Part shown: positions 55,955 to 64,000 of the stretch, piece by piece
Layout of the letters: every line of letters begins with the position of its first letter
Position numbering within the stretch: position 1 is the stretch's first letter
Assembly: GCF_905250085.1 (NCBI RefSeq)
Contig: NZ_CAJNOB010000070.1
Span: 16,869 to 80,868 of the forward strand
Direction: 5' to 3'
DNA: 64,000 bases
Source: Candidatus Methylacidithermus pantelleriae
GTDB lineage: Bacteria > Verrucomicrobiota > Verrucomicrobiia > Methylacidiphilales > Methylacidiphilaceae
Made by a program: the position numbers and the translations under genes
Notes under the pieces: model-generated
Database searches by the model: none
What the model saw: the letters and a program-made list of their open reading frames with translations, nothing else
What the model was told of the DNA's origin: nothing

Positions 55955-57361
55955 TTAAAACGTTTCACGGTAGCGAATCCGGTGTTTCTCGATTCGATAA
56001 CGGAGGATGTCACGAGTGATCCCAAGCAAGCGGGCGGCTCGGGAACAATTTCCCCCGGTTCGAACAAGGGCCCGTTCAATCAAAGCTTTCTCTAGATCGG
56101 GCAGGGTCCAGTGTGCCTCCAGGAAACGATCCAATAGTTTTTTCCATTCTTCGCCATCCTTTCCCGGATTTACGCGATGGACGTCTTCCCGCAACGAGCC
56201 GCCATCGATACGAAGGTCTTCTTTGGAGATTCTTTCTCCGCGAGTTAGAAGAACGGCTTGCTCAACCACATGAGCAAGTTCCCGAACGTTTCCTGGCCAT
56301 CGATACGAAAGCAAGGTTTCCTTCGCTTCCGGAGAAAATCCAACTAAAGGCCTCCGATAACGGCGGGCGTTCATCGCCAAAAAATGTTCTGCCAAAAGGA
56401 GAATATCCTCTTTCCGTTCGCGCAATGGGGGAAGATGGAGGGTCACGATTTTTAAGCGAAAATGAAGGTCTGCACGAAACTGATTCTGGCTCACCAATGC
56501 TTCTAGATCCCGGCTTGTCGCGGCAATAATCCAGACATCGACCGGCCGATCCCGCAGGCTACCGAGTCGGCGAACGGTCTTATTTTCGAGGACTTTGAGA
56601 AGCTTACCCTGAAGTTGTAGCGGAAAATCACCGATTTCATCCAAAAAAAGAGTCCCTCCTTCGGCAGCTTCAAATAACCCTGGCTTTGGTTGCCGGGCAT
56701 CCGTAAAAGCGCCGCGGTCAAAGCCAAAAAGCTCCGACTCGACCAAGGAAGCCGGAAGGGCGGTGCAGTTGATCTCTAAAAAGGGTCCTTCACTGCGTGC
56801 GCTTTTGCGATGAAGAAGACGGGCGATCATTCCCTTTCCTGTCCCTGTTTCCCCGGTAAGAAGAACCGTTGGGAGATCCCTCTCAGCCGTCTCGACGAGC
56901 TTTTCGATTTCCTCAATGACCTTTCGAATTGGTGGCGAATTGCCCAAAAACTGACTTGTGTCACGTTCCCGATAGTATGTCACTTCTTGGCGTAGCCGGA
57001 TTCGTTCTGCCGCACGGGTTAAAAGAGCAAGGAGTTGCTCCATGTCGAGAGGCTTTTGAATGTAGTCAAAAGCCCCGTGCTTCATGGCCTCCACGGCGTC
57101 TGTTACGTTCCCGTAAGCGGTAATGAGAAGAACGACCGCATCGGGATCTGATTGGCGAATTCGTTGGAGTAGATTCAACCCGTTTCCGTCGGGAAGTTTC
57201 TGATCCACGACGGTGATGTGGGGCGCGACCTCTTGAAAAAGCTTCCAGCCTTCCTCCACGCTCGCTGCTATTGCCGGATCAAATCCTCGTCGTGAAAGAA
57301 AGCGTGCAATGGCTTGGGCTAAATTGCTTTCGTCCTCGATAATAAGAGTGGATATGGGCAT
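55955..57361 (-). CDS. Sigma-54-dependent response regulator (NtrC family)
   Basis: A 468-aa NtrC-type activator: receiver domain (residues 1-120) with Glu9-Asp10-Glu11, phospho-acceptor Asp53 in VVDQKLPDG and Lys103; AAA+ domain with Walker A GETGTGKG (170-177), the sigma-54 contact loop GAFTDA (217-222, where GAFTGA is the usual form) and Walker B GGTLFLDEIGD; then a C-terminal Fis-type helix-turn-helix (GGNCSRAARLLGITRDILRYRI). It is encoded nine bases after the histidine kinase in the same operon. It probably activates the divergent TonB-receptor promoter, which has a consensus -24/-12 site. Confidence 0.95.
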   Translation of the reverse strand: MPISTLIIEDESNLAQAIARFLSRRGFDPAIAASVEEGWKLFQEVAPHITVVDQKLPDGNGLNLLQRIRQSDPDAVVLLITAYGNVTDAVEAMKHGAFDYIQKPLDMEQLLALLTRAAERIRLRQEVTYYRERDTSQFLGNSPPIRKVIEEIEKLVETAERDLPTVLLTGETGTGKGMIARLLHRKSARSEGPFLEINCTALPASLVESELFGFDRGAFTDARQPKPGLFEAAEGGTLFLDEIGDFPLQLQGKLLKVLENKTVRRLGSLRDRPVDVWIIAATSRDLEALVSQNQFRADLHFRLKIVTLHLPPLRERKEDILLLAEHFLAMNARRYRRPLVGFSPEAKETLLSYRWPGNVRELAHVVEQAVLLTRGERISKEDLRIDGGSLREDVHRVNPGKDGEEWKKLLDRFLEAHWTLPDLEKALIERALVRTGGNCSRAARLLGITRDILRYRIEKHRIRYRETF

Positions 57362-57370
57362 AGGCCTCTT

Positions 57371-58852
57371 CTATTCTACTGCCTCGATTTGTGCCCGGGA
57401 GGAGAACGGGAAGAGTACACGAACACGGGTTCCCTTTCCCGGTGTGCTTTGCAATTCCAGTTCCCCGCCCTCCCACTCGATTAGTTTTGTGGCCAGCTTA
57501 AGACCAAGCCCCGTTCCTTCGGGCCGAGTGGTATAGAAAAGCTCTCTCACCTTGCCTTGCTCCGACCATGGAATCCCCTCTCCATCATCTTCGACCTCAA
57601 GAAGGATCGTTTCTTTTCCTTCCGTTGCACTCAGAGATTGAGCTCGCAGAGTGATTCTTCCGCCCCTTTTTCGACAAGCTTGCACGGCGTTAAGCACGAG
57701 CTCTTCCAAAGCGTGACACAATCGCTCAGGGTCAGTCCACAAGCAAGGAACTGAACCAAGCACTTGAACGTCAATATGCACCCCTTCTGCTGCATTTTTT
57801 GAGATTCGCGAAGCAACTTCTTGCAGAAGTTTTTCCGGTAAAACGAAACTAGGCGATCGTTTCGCCGGATCCGCCCACCGGAGAAGTCTTGCGATCTTTT
57901 CGTCGGCGCGGTCTACCTCTACCATAATTTGGCGGAGCTGCTCTTGCAATGCAGGCTGGTCCAACCCGTCGAGCAATGCAACCTGAGCAAGGGCTCGGAT
58001 GCACGCCAGAGGATTGCGAATGCCGTGGGCTAAGCTGGCCGCAACAACACCCAGCGTCGCCATTCGTTCCTTCTCTAAGAGTCGTGCTTGGTATTGTTGA
58101 AGGTGATCGACCATTTCCCAAAATGCTTTGGCAAGATCCCCTACTTCACCCCTCGCTTTCACCGGATGCCGGTACTCGAGGTTACCTCCGCCGAGTTCCC
58201 TTGCAGCCTCGACCAATTGAAACAAGGGATCTGTCAGTTCCCGCTTGGTCCAAAGGGACACCAGGACAGTGATCGAAAGGCCCAAGACTGCCACAGTACC
58301 GGTGGCCCAGAAGGTTCCCCTGGTGACGCGATCGGACTCGATGGTGGCCTGACGAAATTTTTTGCCATAAAAGGTCCCCTGAAGGTTTTCAACGGCTCGG
58401 TCAAAACGTGGGAGGGCTTCTTCTTCCAGGTCTTTTTCCATAAGGTGCAAGGCGTAGCCCCCATCCTTCCCATCAAAGGATCGAAAAATCCGGCCGGCGA
58501 TTTCTTGTAACCTCTCGTAGGCTTGAATCATTTGCTCGAAGGCCTTCCGCTCTTCTTCCGAAGCAACTCGCTGGCGGAGTGCAGCGAAACTCTTTTGCGT
58601 CTTTTGCTCGAATTGTTCGTATTCCCCTTTGGCATCCGGATCGCGCCCGGTCAGGTAATCAGGGATTTCCTTGACCTGCCGGTAAACAAGGGATGCGAGC
58701 TCTTCTAGCTGAACCAGCTTTCCCGCGCTACCCGTAAGCTCTTCCACCACCTGTTTTTCCCGGTAGCTGGCCACAAGCTGGGTTAAAAGGCTAAAAGTGC
58801 TGGAAAGAAAAAGAATTCCAAAAGCGTATTGCACCTTTTCACGAAGACCCAT
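57371..58852 (-). CDS. Membrane sensor histidine kinase
   Basis: A 493-aa class I sensor: TM1 at residues ~8-28, a mostly helical periplasmic sensor (four-helix-bundle type, ~30-180, Glu/Lys-rich), TM2 (FWATGTVAVLGLSITVLVSLW), HAMP (ELTDPLFQLVEAARELGGGN), dimerisation and phosphotransfer helix with His276 in SLAHGIRNPLACI, and an HATPase_c domain with N-box ELVLNAVQAC, DDGEGIP and GTGLGLKLA. It should phosphorylate the adjacent NtrC-type regulator. The ligand is unknown; helical-bundle sensors of this kind often sense small molecules or envelope state. Confidence 0.94.
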   Translation of the reverse strand: MGLREKVQYAFGILFLSSTFSLLTQLVASYREKQVVEELTGSAGKLVQLEELASLVYRQVKEIPDYLTGRDPDAKGEYEQFEQKTQKSFAALRQRVASEEERKAFEQMIQAYERLQEIAGRIFRSFDGKDGGYALHLMEKDLEEEALPRFDRAVENLQGTFYGKKFRQATIESDRVTRGTFWATGTVAVLGLSITVLVSLWTKRELTDPLFQLVEAARELGGGNLEYRHPVKARGEVGDLAKAFWEMVDHLQQYQARLLEKERMATLGVVAASLAHGIRNPLACIRALAQVALLDGLDQPALQEQLRQIMVEVDRADEKIARLLRWADPAKRSPSFVLPEKLLQEVASRISKNAAEGVHIDVQVLGSVPCLWTDPERLCHALEELVLNAVQACRKRGGRITLRAQSLSATEGKETILLEVEDDGEGIPWSEQGKVRELFYTTRPEGTGLGLKLATKLIEWEGGELELQSTPGKGTRVRVLFPFSSRAQIEAVE

Positions 58853-59182
58853 TTGCCATTCCTCCGCGTCGAATTGCCCTGCATGCGGTGTTCCAAAACG
58901 CCTCGCTGGGATTTTTTAGAGCCAGCAGTCGACTTTTGTCAGGGTTTTGCCTTAAATGGGGCCTGTTGAGGTCGGGAGGAGGAATGCCCAAAAACGCGCT
59001 AGAAGAACTTTCTACTAGCCAGTTACCCACCCAACTGTGGGAAATTTCACCCAGCGTGAGGACGTGTCCCCAAGCAGATGGGGTAGGGACGAAGAGTCCT
59101 AGCGGGTGAACCGGAGAGGGAGAGAGCACGCAATCGTCAAACAAGCTACAGCCTTTTTCGTCGGCACCGAGAGCTCGAAGCT
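58853..59182. other. Divergent intergenic region between the two-component system and TonB receptor
   Basis: About 330 bp that must hold the kinase promoter on the minus strand and any enhancer sites for the regulator. I find no clear dyad repeat by eye that would be the regulator's binding site. Frames crossing this region on the minus strand overlap the receptor gene and are not credible. Confidence 0.5.
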
Positions 59183-59198
59183 TGGCACGCAAGTTGCA
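59183..59198 (+). promoter_or_regulatory. Consensus sigma-54 (-24/-12) promoter of the TonB receptor gene
   Basis: TGGCACGCAAGTTGCA fits the -24/-12 consensus TGGCACG-N4-TTGCA at every defined position, with the right spacing. It is 15 bp upstream of the receptor ATG at 59214, so the transcript would have almost no leader; either translation is leaderless or the true start is slightly further in. The divergent neighbour encodes a sigma-54 activator. Confidence 0.85.
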
Positions 59199-59213
59199 GA
59201 AGTTTTCCGCCCC

Positions 59214-61568
59214 ATGAACGGGAAAAACCCCCCGATTGGGAGTTTCCTTTTTCTTTTTCTCTTTCTTTCGGTTCCACTCACCCAAGGGCATTCCCAGCCT
59301 AATCCCTCGGCGGAGAGCGATGTTCAAGCGTCCCAACCGGCCTCCCAGGGCAGTCAGGTCAGTCCGTTGGAACTCCCTGAAGTGACTGTAGTTGGAGTAA
59401 CGCCCATTCCTAGTGTGGGTCTGCCCCCTACCCATGTCGCGGGCAATGTACAATCGGCTGAGGACGAGGACATCCATCGCTTGGAGAGCTTAAATCTTGC
59501 CCAGTTCTTAAATCGCCAGCTAAACGACGTGACAATCACCGAATTTAGCGAAAATCCTTTCCAACCGGACATTCTCTATCGAGGTTTCTTTGCCTCTCCG
59601 GTCATCGGAACTCCGATTGGCATTTCGATCTATCAGGACGGAGTAAGAATTAATGAGCCTTTTGCCGATGTCATCTTGTGGGATTTAGTGCCGCGGGTGG
59701 CTATTGCCAACTTGGACCTCATTCCAGGTTCAAACCCGCTTTTTGGGCTTAACACTTTAGGAGGTTCGCTTTCCCTCCGGACCAAGTCCGGTTTTAGCCA
59801 TCCCGGAACCCAGGTAGAATCCTACGCGGGCTCTTTTGGACGAAAATTCTTAGAGGTGCAACATGGAGGCTCACAAGGACCTTTCGACTGGTTTTTTGGT
59901 GGAGACTTTGTGGAGGAAGATGGCTGGAGAAAGTTTTCTCCTTCCAATCTCCACCAGTTTTTTGCCAAAGCGGGATACCAGGAACAAGGGACGGATGTCG
60001 ACCTCTCGTACACCTTTGCCAAGAATAAACTCCTTGGCTTAGGGCTGACCCCAGAAAGCTTCTTAGCCATCGATCCCGCAAATATCTACACGGCTCCCGA
60101 TCCATTTCGCGATGAACTTCATATGGTAACCCTTAACGTCCACCAAGAATGGGCCAAAGACTGGACTTTTGCAGCCACGACCTACTATCGGGGGAACTCC
60201 ATTGATAGCTTAGGAGGAGATGTTGCGGAGAACGCCGATCAATTCCGCGGATTTGGTTTTCCCTTAGATGCCCAAGCTTTCGACGAAGAAGGGAATATCA
60301 TTCCAGCAGCTGTCCTTCATCTAGTCCACCTAAAGGAGGACCAGGGAGGTGCAACCCTCCAATTCCAAAGGGACGCTCCCTTTTTAGGGAAAGAAAACCT
60401 CTTCATTGCCGGGATGGGTTGGGACTACGGCCAAAGTTACTTTACCCAGGCAAATCAGCCCGCAGGTTTTTCAGTGGAGAGGATCACCATCCCGATCGCA
60501 CCGGTGGAAGCACCCCGTTTCAACGTGCGAACGATCGACAATTACGGAGCCGTCTACTTTACGGACACATTTTCTTTGGCCCCCTTTCTCCACCTCACCC
60601 CAAGTCTTCGATGGCAATGGGCCGAGGTAAATCTTGCAGGATTCGGGACCGATGAGGAAGGAGTACAGCACGATCTTGGCGGTACTCACGTATTTGACCG
60701 TGTTAATCCGGCCGTCGGCATCACCTGCCAGCCTCTTTTATGGGCAGGCATCGAAAAACCTCCTTTGCAGGATCTTACGGTTTACTTCGATTATAACGAA
60801 GGATTTCGCATTCCGACCCCTGTAGAACTGGTCGGGGCTAACCCCGCAGTTCCCGTTCTCCTCCCCAATGCCTTCCTTTCAGACCCTCCTCTGGCTCCCG
60901 TAGTAGCACGAACCTACGAAGTGGGAATGCGAGGGAAATTCGGCGAGGCGGGAATGCAGTGGAACCTATCGTTTTATCGAATCGATGTGACCAATGATAT
61001 TTTGTTCTTAACGGTTCCAGGACCAACCGCCGCGCGCGGATTCTTTCAGAACATAGCAGCAGATCGCCGGGACGGAGTAGAAGTGGGTATTCGAGGCAGT
61101 TGGCAAAAGCTTCACTACTATGCCAACTGGAGCTTTTGTGAGGCTACCTACCAGACTACGGCTACCCTCATGACCAACCAAGGTCCCGAGACGATCCACC
61201 CGGGGGATCGTATTCCTAGTATCCCCCAGCAGCTCGCAAAAGTTGGCGTCGAGTACGAGCTTTTGCCCGGATGGCTCCTGGGAGCCGACCTTCAATATGT
61301 TTCAACATCCTTTTTACGCTCTGACGATGCCAATCGCTTCCCTACCCTTCCGGAGTATGTGATCCTCAACGTCCAGTCTCGCTATCGGATAAGCCCAAAC
61401 GTAGAAGTTTTTGCGCTCGCTACCAATGTGCTGAACGAGCGGTTTTTTACCACCGGGATGATGCTTCCTAACTTTTTTACCGGAACTCCCGGAGGGGGTA
61501 CGGCCGAGCGTTTCCTAGCCCCGGGAGCCCCGATCGGGGGTTGGGCCGGTTTACGGATCCACTTTTAG
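59214..61568 (+). CDS. TonB-dependent outer-membrane receptor
   Basis: A ~784-aa outer-membrane transporter that takes up a scarce ligand using TonB energy. Signal peptide (IGSFLFLFLFLSVPLTQG), TonB-box-like LPEVTVVGVTP, plug domain (~100-240) with ILYRGFFASPVIGTPIGISI, VRINEPFADVILWD and LNTLGGSLSLRTKSGF, then a 22-strand-type barrel ending in the aromatic WAGLRIHF. The ATG at 59214 gives the signal peptide; the frame extends upstream to 59106 but would overlap the promoter. The ligand cannot be read from sequence; iron chelates, cobalamin and metal-chelate ligands are all possible. Confidence 0.93.
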   Translation: MNGKNPPIGSFLFLFLFLSVPLTQGHSQPNPSAESDVQASQPASQGSQVSPLELPEVTVVGVTPIPSVGLPPTHVAGNVQSAEDEDIHRLESLNLAQFLNRQLNDVTITEFSENPFQPDILYRGFFASPVIGTPIGISIYQDGVRINEPFADVILWDLVPRVAIANLDLIPGSNPLFGLNTLGGSLSLRTKSGFSHPGTQVESYAGSFGRKFLEVQHGGSQGPFDWFFGGDFVEEDGWRKFSPSNLHQFFAKAGYQEQGTDVDLSYTFAKNKLLGLGLTPESFLAIDPANIYTAPDPFRDELHMVTLNVHQEWAKDWTFAATTYYRGNSIDSLGGDVAENADQFRGFGFPLDAQAFDEEGNIIPAAVLHLVHLKEDQGGATLQFQRDAPFLGKENLFIAGMGWDYGQSYFTQANQPAGFSVERITIPIAPVEAPRFNVRTIDNYGAVYFTDTFSLAPFLHLTPSLRWQWAEVNLAGFGTDEEGVQHDLGGTHVFDRVNPAVGITCQPLLWAGIEKPPLQDLTVYFDYNEGFRIPTPVELVGANPAVPVLLPNAFLSDPPLAPVVARTYEVGMRGKFGEAGMQWNLSFYRIDVTNDILFLTVPGPTAARGFFQNIAADRRDGVEVGIRGSWQKLHYYANWSFCEATYQTTATLMTNQGPETIHPGDRIPSIPQQLAKVGVEYELLPGWLLGADLQYVSTSFLRSDDANRFPTLPEYVILNVQSRYRISPNVEVFALATNVLNERFFTTGMMLPNFFTGTPGGGTAERFLAPGAPIGGWAGLRIHF

Positions 61569-61770
61569 CGCAAAGTGTCGAGCTGGGATAGCTCTTGGCC
61601 GGTTGTCAAATCCATGGGTTTCCAGCGGGCGAACCACCACAAGCGCGTCGGCAACTCTGAGACAGACGCCGCCTCTTGGCTGGCACGGCCTTGCTTATCT
61701 AGTTAGACGTTCGCCAAAGCTAAAACCTTGGCTCCTGTCCCCCACCCGGGGCCCTTACGCTTCGCCCGGC
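61569..61770. other. Convergent intergenic region between receptor gene and efp
   Basis: About 200 bp between two convergent stop codons. No strong terminator hairpin with T-tract is seen. Confidence 0.4.
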
Positions 61771-62340
61771 TTACTCTTTGGAAGCTTTGCCCACATACTC
61801 CCGTTTCCTTGTGTCGACCCGGATTTTCTCCCCCGTTCGGATAAAAGGAGGAACCATAATATCGAGCCCTCCTTGTAACCGAGCGGGCTTCCAGGTGGCA
61901 TCCGAAGCTCCACGAATCGGTGGGGCGGTTTCCTCAACGGTTAAGACCATGGTGTCAGGAACCTGGATTTCTAGGAGTCGGCCTTCCATAAAAAGGGCGT
62001 CGTAAACTTGATCCTCCAAAATGAATGGTCGGCGATCCCCGATCTGGCCCTCGTCGAGTGTCCACTCGTCGTAGGTTTCAACATCGAGGAACACGTACCG
62101 ATCTGCCTGCTTGTACGAAAATTGAAGTTTCCGGGTTTCTAGATAGGGGATTGAGAAAGACTCGCTCACGGCTGAGGCACGCTCCACTAGCCGGCCGGTT
62201 TTGAGGTTTCGCAGGGTCAAATGGATTTTAGGCCGAGTTTGGGCAGTGCCCACCGACTGTAGGTTCTCGACCGTGTGCGGAACCCCATCAAGCAAGATCA
62301 CCATTCCTTTCTTTAACTGGGAGGCCAGTACTGTCTGCAT
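61771..62340 (-). CDS. efp: Elongation factor P-family protein with non-canonical tip loop
   Basis: EF-P relieves ribosome stalling at proline-rich stretches. The 189-aa product has the three beta-barrel layout: N-terminal KOW-like (LKKGMVILLDGVPHTVENLQ), central (LQFSYKQADRYVFLDVETYD) and C-terminal OB (ETAPPIRGASDATWKPARLQ, then GEKIRVDTRKREYVGK). The tip loop between strands 3 and 4 reads SVGTAQTRPKIHLTLRNLKT, so the GKGxA pattern with the modified Lys (or Arg) of canonical EF-P is missing. This matches EF-P-like variants that occur in planctomycete/verrucomicrobial genomes (from memory). Whether it replaces or complements a canonical EF-P is not visible. Confidence 0.88.
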   Translation of the reverse strand: MQTVLASQLKKGMVILLDGVPHTVENLQSVGTAQTRPKIHLTLRNLKTGRLVERASAVSESFSIPYLETRKLQFSYKQADRYVFLDVETYDEWTLDEGQIGDRRPFILEDQVYDALFMEGRLLEIQVPDTMVLTVEETAPPIRGASDATWKPARLQGGLDIMVPPFIRTGEKIRVDTRKREYVGKASKE

Positions 62341-62474
62341 AGATCTTGGTAAACAATCGAAAAAATCTAACGCTTTCTTCTTTCTTGGGGAAGTCCCAAA
62401 ACGGGCCTCAGTATTCCTTTTTCCCCAACCTGCCGAGAGCCACTCGATCCGGTGCGGGTTTGGCTTTCAGAATT

Positions 62475-63761
62475 ATGCGGCACTCTCTCGAAAAGACTGC
62501 CTCTTCTGCTTCTTGCGTTTGCACCCTTCTTGATACCGGACTTCGAAAGTCGGCACCGATCGCCGAGGCGGCCCGGAAGGGTCTGATGGTTCTGTGCGTC
62601 CAGGTCGGGTTGGCCGTGCTGCAGGCGACCATGGAGAACGAAGTCACCGGGCTTGTGGGGCCCAAGGGCAAACACCGAGCCCACCGGCAGGCGTGCCGCC
62701 ACGGCTATGAGCCCGGCTGGGCGGTCATGGCGGGGTGCAAGGTGCGCCTGGAGCGTCCTCGGGTGCGCCGCAAGGGCGGCGGAGAGATCCGCCTGGAGAG
62801 CTACGCTTGGGCCCAGCAAGAAGACAGCCTCAACGAAGCGGTGCTAGCCCGCCTGCTGCACGGGGTGGCGACCCGGTCCTATGCGGCGACGCTGGAGGAC
62901 GTGGGGGAGGTCGAGTCCTTCGGCACCTCCAAGAGCCGGGTGGGGGCGCGGTTCATCCGGCAGATGGATGCCAAGTTGCGGGAGCACCTGAGCCGCCGGC
63001 TCGACGACCTGACCGTCGTGGCCCTGGCGGTCGACGGCGCACGCATCGACGAGTGGACCATCGTGGTGGTATTGGGTGTGGACACGGAAGGGCGCAAGCA
63101 CGTCCTGGGCCTTCGGGAAGGGGCCATGGAAAACGAGGCGGTCTCCCGCAGCGTGCTGGAGGACGTGGTGGAACGGGGCTTACGTTACGAGCAAGGCCTG
63201 CTGGTCGTCATCGACGGGGTCAAGACCCTGCGTGCGGCGGTCCGGGCGGCCTTCGACAAGCACGGCGTCGTCCAGCGGTGCACGGTGCGTAAGAAGCGGA
63301 ACGTCCTCGACCACCTGCTGGAGTCGGAGAAGCGCTGGGTGGGGCGCAAGCTGACCCAGGCCTACCGAGAGCCCGACTACGCCGAAGCTAAGGCAGCGCT
63401 GGAGCGCCTAGCCGAGCAGCCGGAGGTGCAGCACCCGGGGGCCGCGGTGAGCCTGCGGGAGGGGCTCGAGGAGACCCTGACGTTGCATCGGCTCGGCATC
63501 CTGGGGCTTTTGCACACAAGCCCGAGCTCCACCAACTTGGTGGAGTCGGCGCTGTCGTTCTTCGAACCCAAGGGGCATCGGGTCAAGCGCTGGCGGTCCG
63601 GACAGCAGGCCGAGCGGTGGGTGGGCATGGCGCTGCTCTATGCCGAGAGCCATTTTCGCCGCCTGGGGGGCTACCGGCTAATCCCGATGTTGCAAGGGGC
63701 CCCGTGCCGCGACTTGGGACTTGAAAAGACCAAACCGCAGCCCGCCCTCGCTGCGGGGTGA
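62475..63761 (+). CDS. IS256-type transposase, apparently intact
   Basis: A 428-aa DDE transposase of the mutator group, not the exact lineage of the remnant at 31.6 kb. VVALAVDGARIDEW (Asp187), LLVVIDGVKTLRA (Asp247) and SSTNLVESALSF (Glu357) give the catalytic triad with a fitting spacing. The GPKGKHRAHRQACRHG and VRLERPRVR segments are typical of the N-terminal part. The ATG at 62475 is the best start; the first ~25 codons are less GC-rich than the remainder, so the original start region may be replaced. The gene is GC-rich, unlike efp beside it. A candidate right end (aatttctacggaacacggga at 63787-63806) is visible, but no matching left end. Confidence 0.85.
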   Translation: MRHSLEKTASSASCVCTLLDTGLRKSAPIAEAARKGLMVLCVQVGLAVLQATMENEVTGLVGPKGKHRAHRQACRHGYEPGWAVMAGCKVRLERPRVRRKGGGEIRLESYAWAQQEDSLNEAVLARLLHGVATRSYAATLEDVGEVESFGTSKSRVGARFIRQMDAKLREHLSRRLDDLTVVALAVDGARIDEWTIVVVLGVDTEGRKHVLGLREGAMENEAVSRSVLEDVVERGLRYEQGLLVVIDGVKTLRAAVRAAFDKHGVVQRCTVRKKRNVLDHLLESEKRWVGRKLTQAYREPDYAEAKAALERLAEQPEVQHPGAAVSLREGLEETLTLHRLGILGLLHTSPSSTNLVESALSFFEPKGHRVKRWRSGQQAERWVGMALLYAESHFRRLGGYRLIPMLQGAPCRDLGLEKTKPQPALAAG

Positions 63762-64000
63762 AAAACGACGTCCGGGAGCGCCACTCAATTTCTACGGAAC
63801 ACGGGACATGCTCCCGATCGCCTCCCCACACCATCTAACGATGCGTCGCAGCCACGGATCCGCCAGGGTACCGGTACCCAAGCGCCAGATTGCTGGCTCG
63901 CAACGCATCTGGGCCAAGCTTTCCTCTTCTCGGCAAAAATCAATGACTCCTCTTCAGGAAGCTTTCAACGGTATCGGCCGTCGTCTCGTTCTGGCAAGAG
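63762..64000. other. Window end, right flank of the IS256-type element
   Basis: The first ~60 bp may contain the right terminal repeat of the element. The final ~170 bp show no gene that I can recognise on either strand. Confidence 0.35.

Noticed and set aside
58839..59477. Minus-strand frame of 212 aa between the kinase and receptor genes
   Set aside because: It overlaps the start and signal peptide of the TonB receptor and the sigma-54 promoter, has low-complexity Lys/Glu runs, and no recognisable domain.
61680..61696. TGGCACGGCCTTGCTTA as a possible sigma-54 promoter
   Set aside because: The spacing between GG and GC is one base short, and it lies between convergent genes with no downstream start.

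Overview
The window reads as a chromosomal segment of a Gram-negative bacterium, most plausibly a Verrucomicrobiota member of the thermoacidophilic methanotroph type (Methylacidiphilales). This is an inference. It rests on an outer membrane (TonB receptor, heptose synthesis genes, lipoprotein signal), the yceD-rpmF-plsX-fabH order, an ImuA-ImuB-DnaE2 cassette, an EF-P with a non-canonical tip loop, and moderate GC interrupted by very GC-rich inserts. No rRNA marker is present to confirm it.

Layout. (1) 1-11.3 kb: a T4SS-like cluster with VirB2-like pilin, VirB3-like membrane protein and VirB4 ATPase, flanked by an unusual set of exported proteins (a 830-aa helical protein, a glycine-zipper lipoprotein, a Cys-containing secreted protein and two further secreted proteins). 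(2) 12.2-16.1 kb: a decayed transposase, then yceD-rpmF-plsX-fabH on the minus strand, divergent from nrdR, with a NrdR-box-like palindrome between them. (3) 17-19.1 kb: glnB-glnA, with a sigma-54-like promoter upstream and a clear terminator after glnA. (4) 19.7-25 kb: imuA-imuB-dnaE2 mutagenic translesion cassette, with an 18-bp palindrome directly before imuA, followed by a convergent gene of unknown function. (5) 26.3-36 kb: an extremely GC-rich pyruvate phosphate dikinase gene, an O-methyltransferase, then a graveyard of foreign DNA: 5' piece of a group II intron, broken IS256-type transposase, broken VapB/VapC pair, and an IS1634-like transposase with two in-frame TGA codons; a tRNA-Arg(CCG) ends the block. 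(6) 36.7-49.7 kb: a gmhB-gmhA fusion, Bcp peroxiredoxin, a universal stress protein, a membrane protein and a lone secretin-type STN-domain protein, interspersed with two decayed IS607 elements (serine recombinase TnpA plus TnpB) and a third decayed tnpB. (7) 49.9-55.5 kb: MgtA-type P-type ATPase, YggS-type PLP protein and another decayed IS1634-type transposase. (8) 55.9-62.3 kb: a histidine kinase and NtrC-type regulator, divergent from a TonB-dependent receptor that carries a consensus -24/-12 promoter; then efp. (9) 62.4-63.8 kb: a GC-rich intact IS256-type transposase.

Two regulatory connections stand out. The sigma-54-type regulator at 55.9-57.4 kb sits next to a receptor gene with a textbook sigma-54 promoter, which suggests a dedicated signal-controlled uptake system. 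The imu cassette and the nrdR/yceD interval each carry palindromes that look like operators for DNA damage and dNTP control. Most stretches that look coding but are not listed are overlaps of real genes in other frames or decayed mobile elements.
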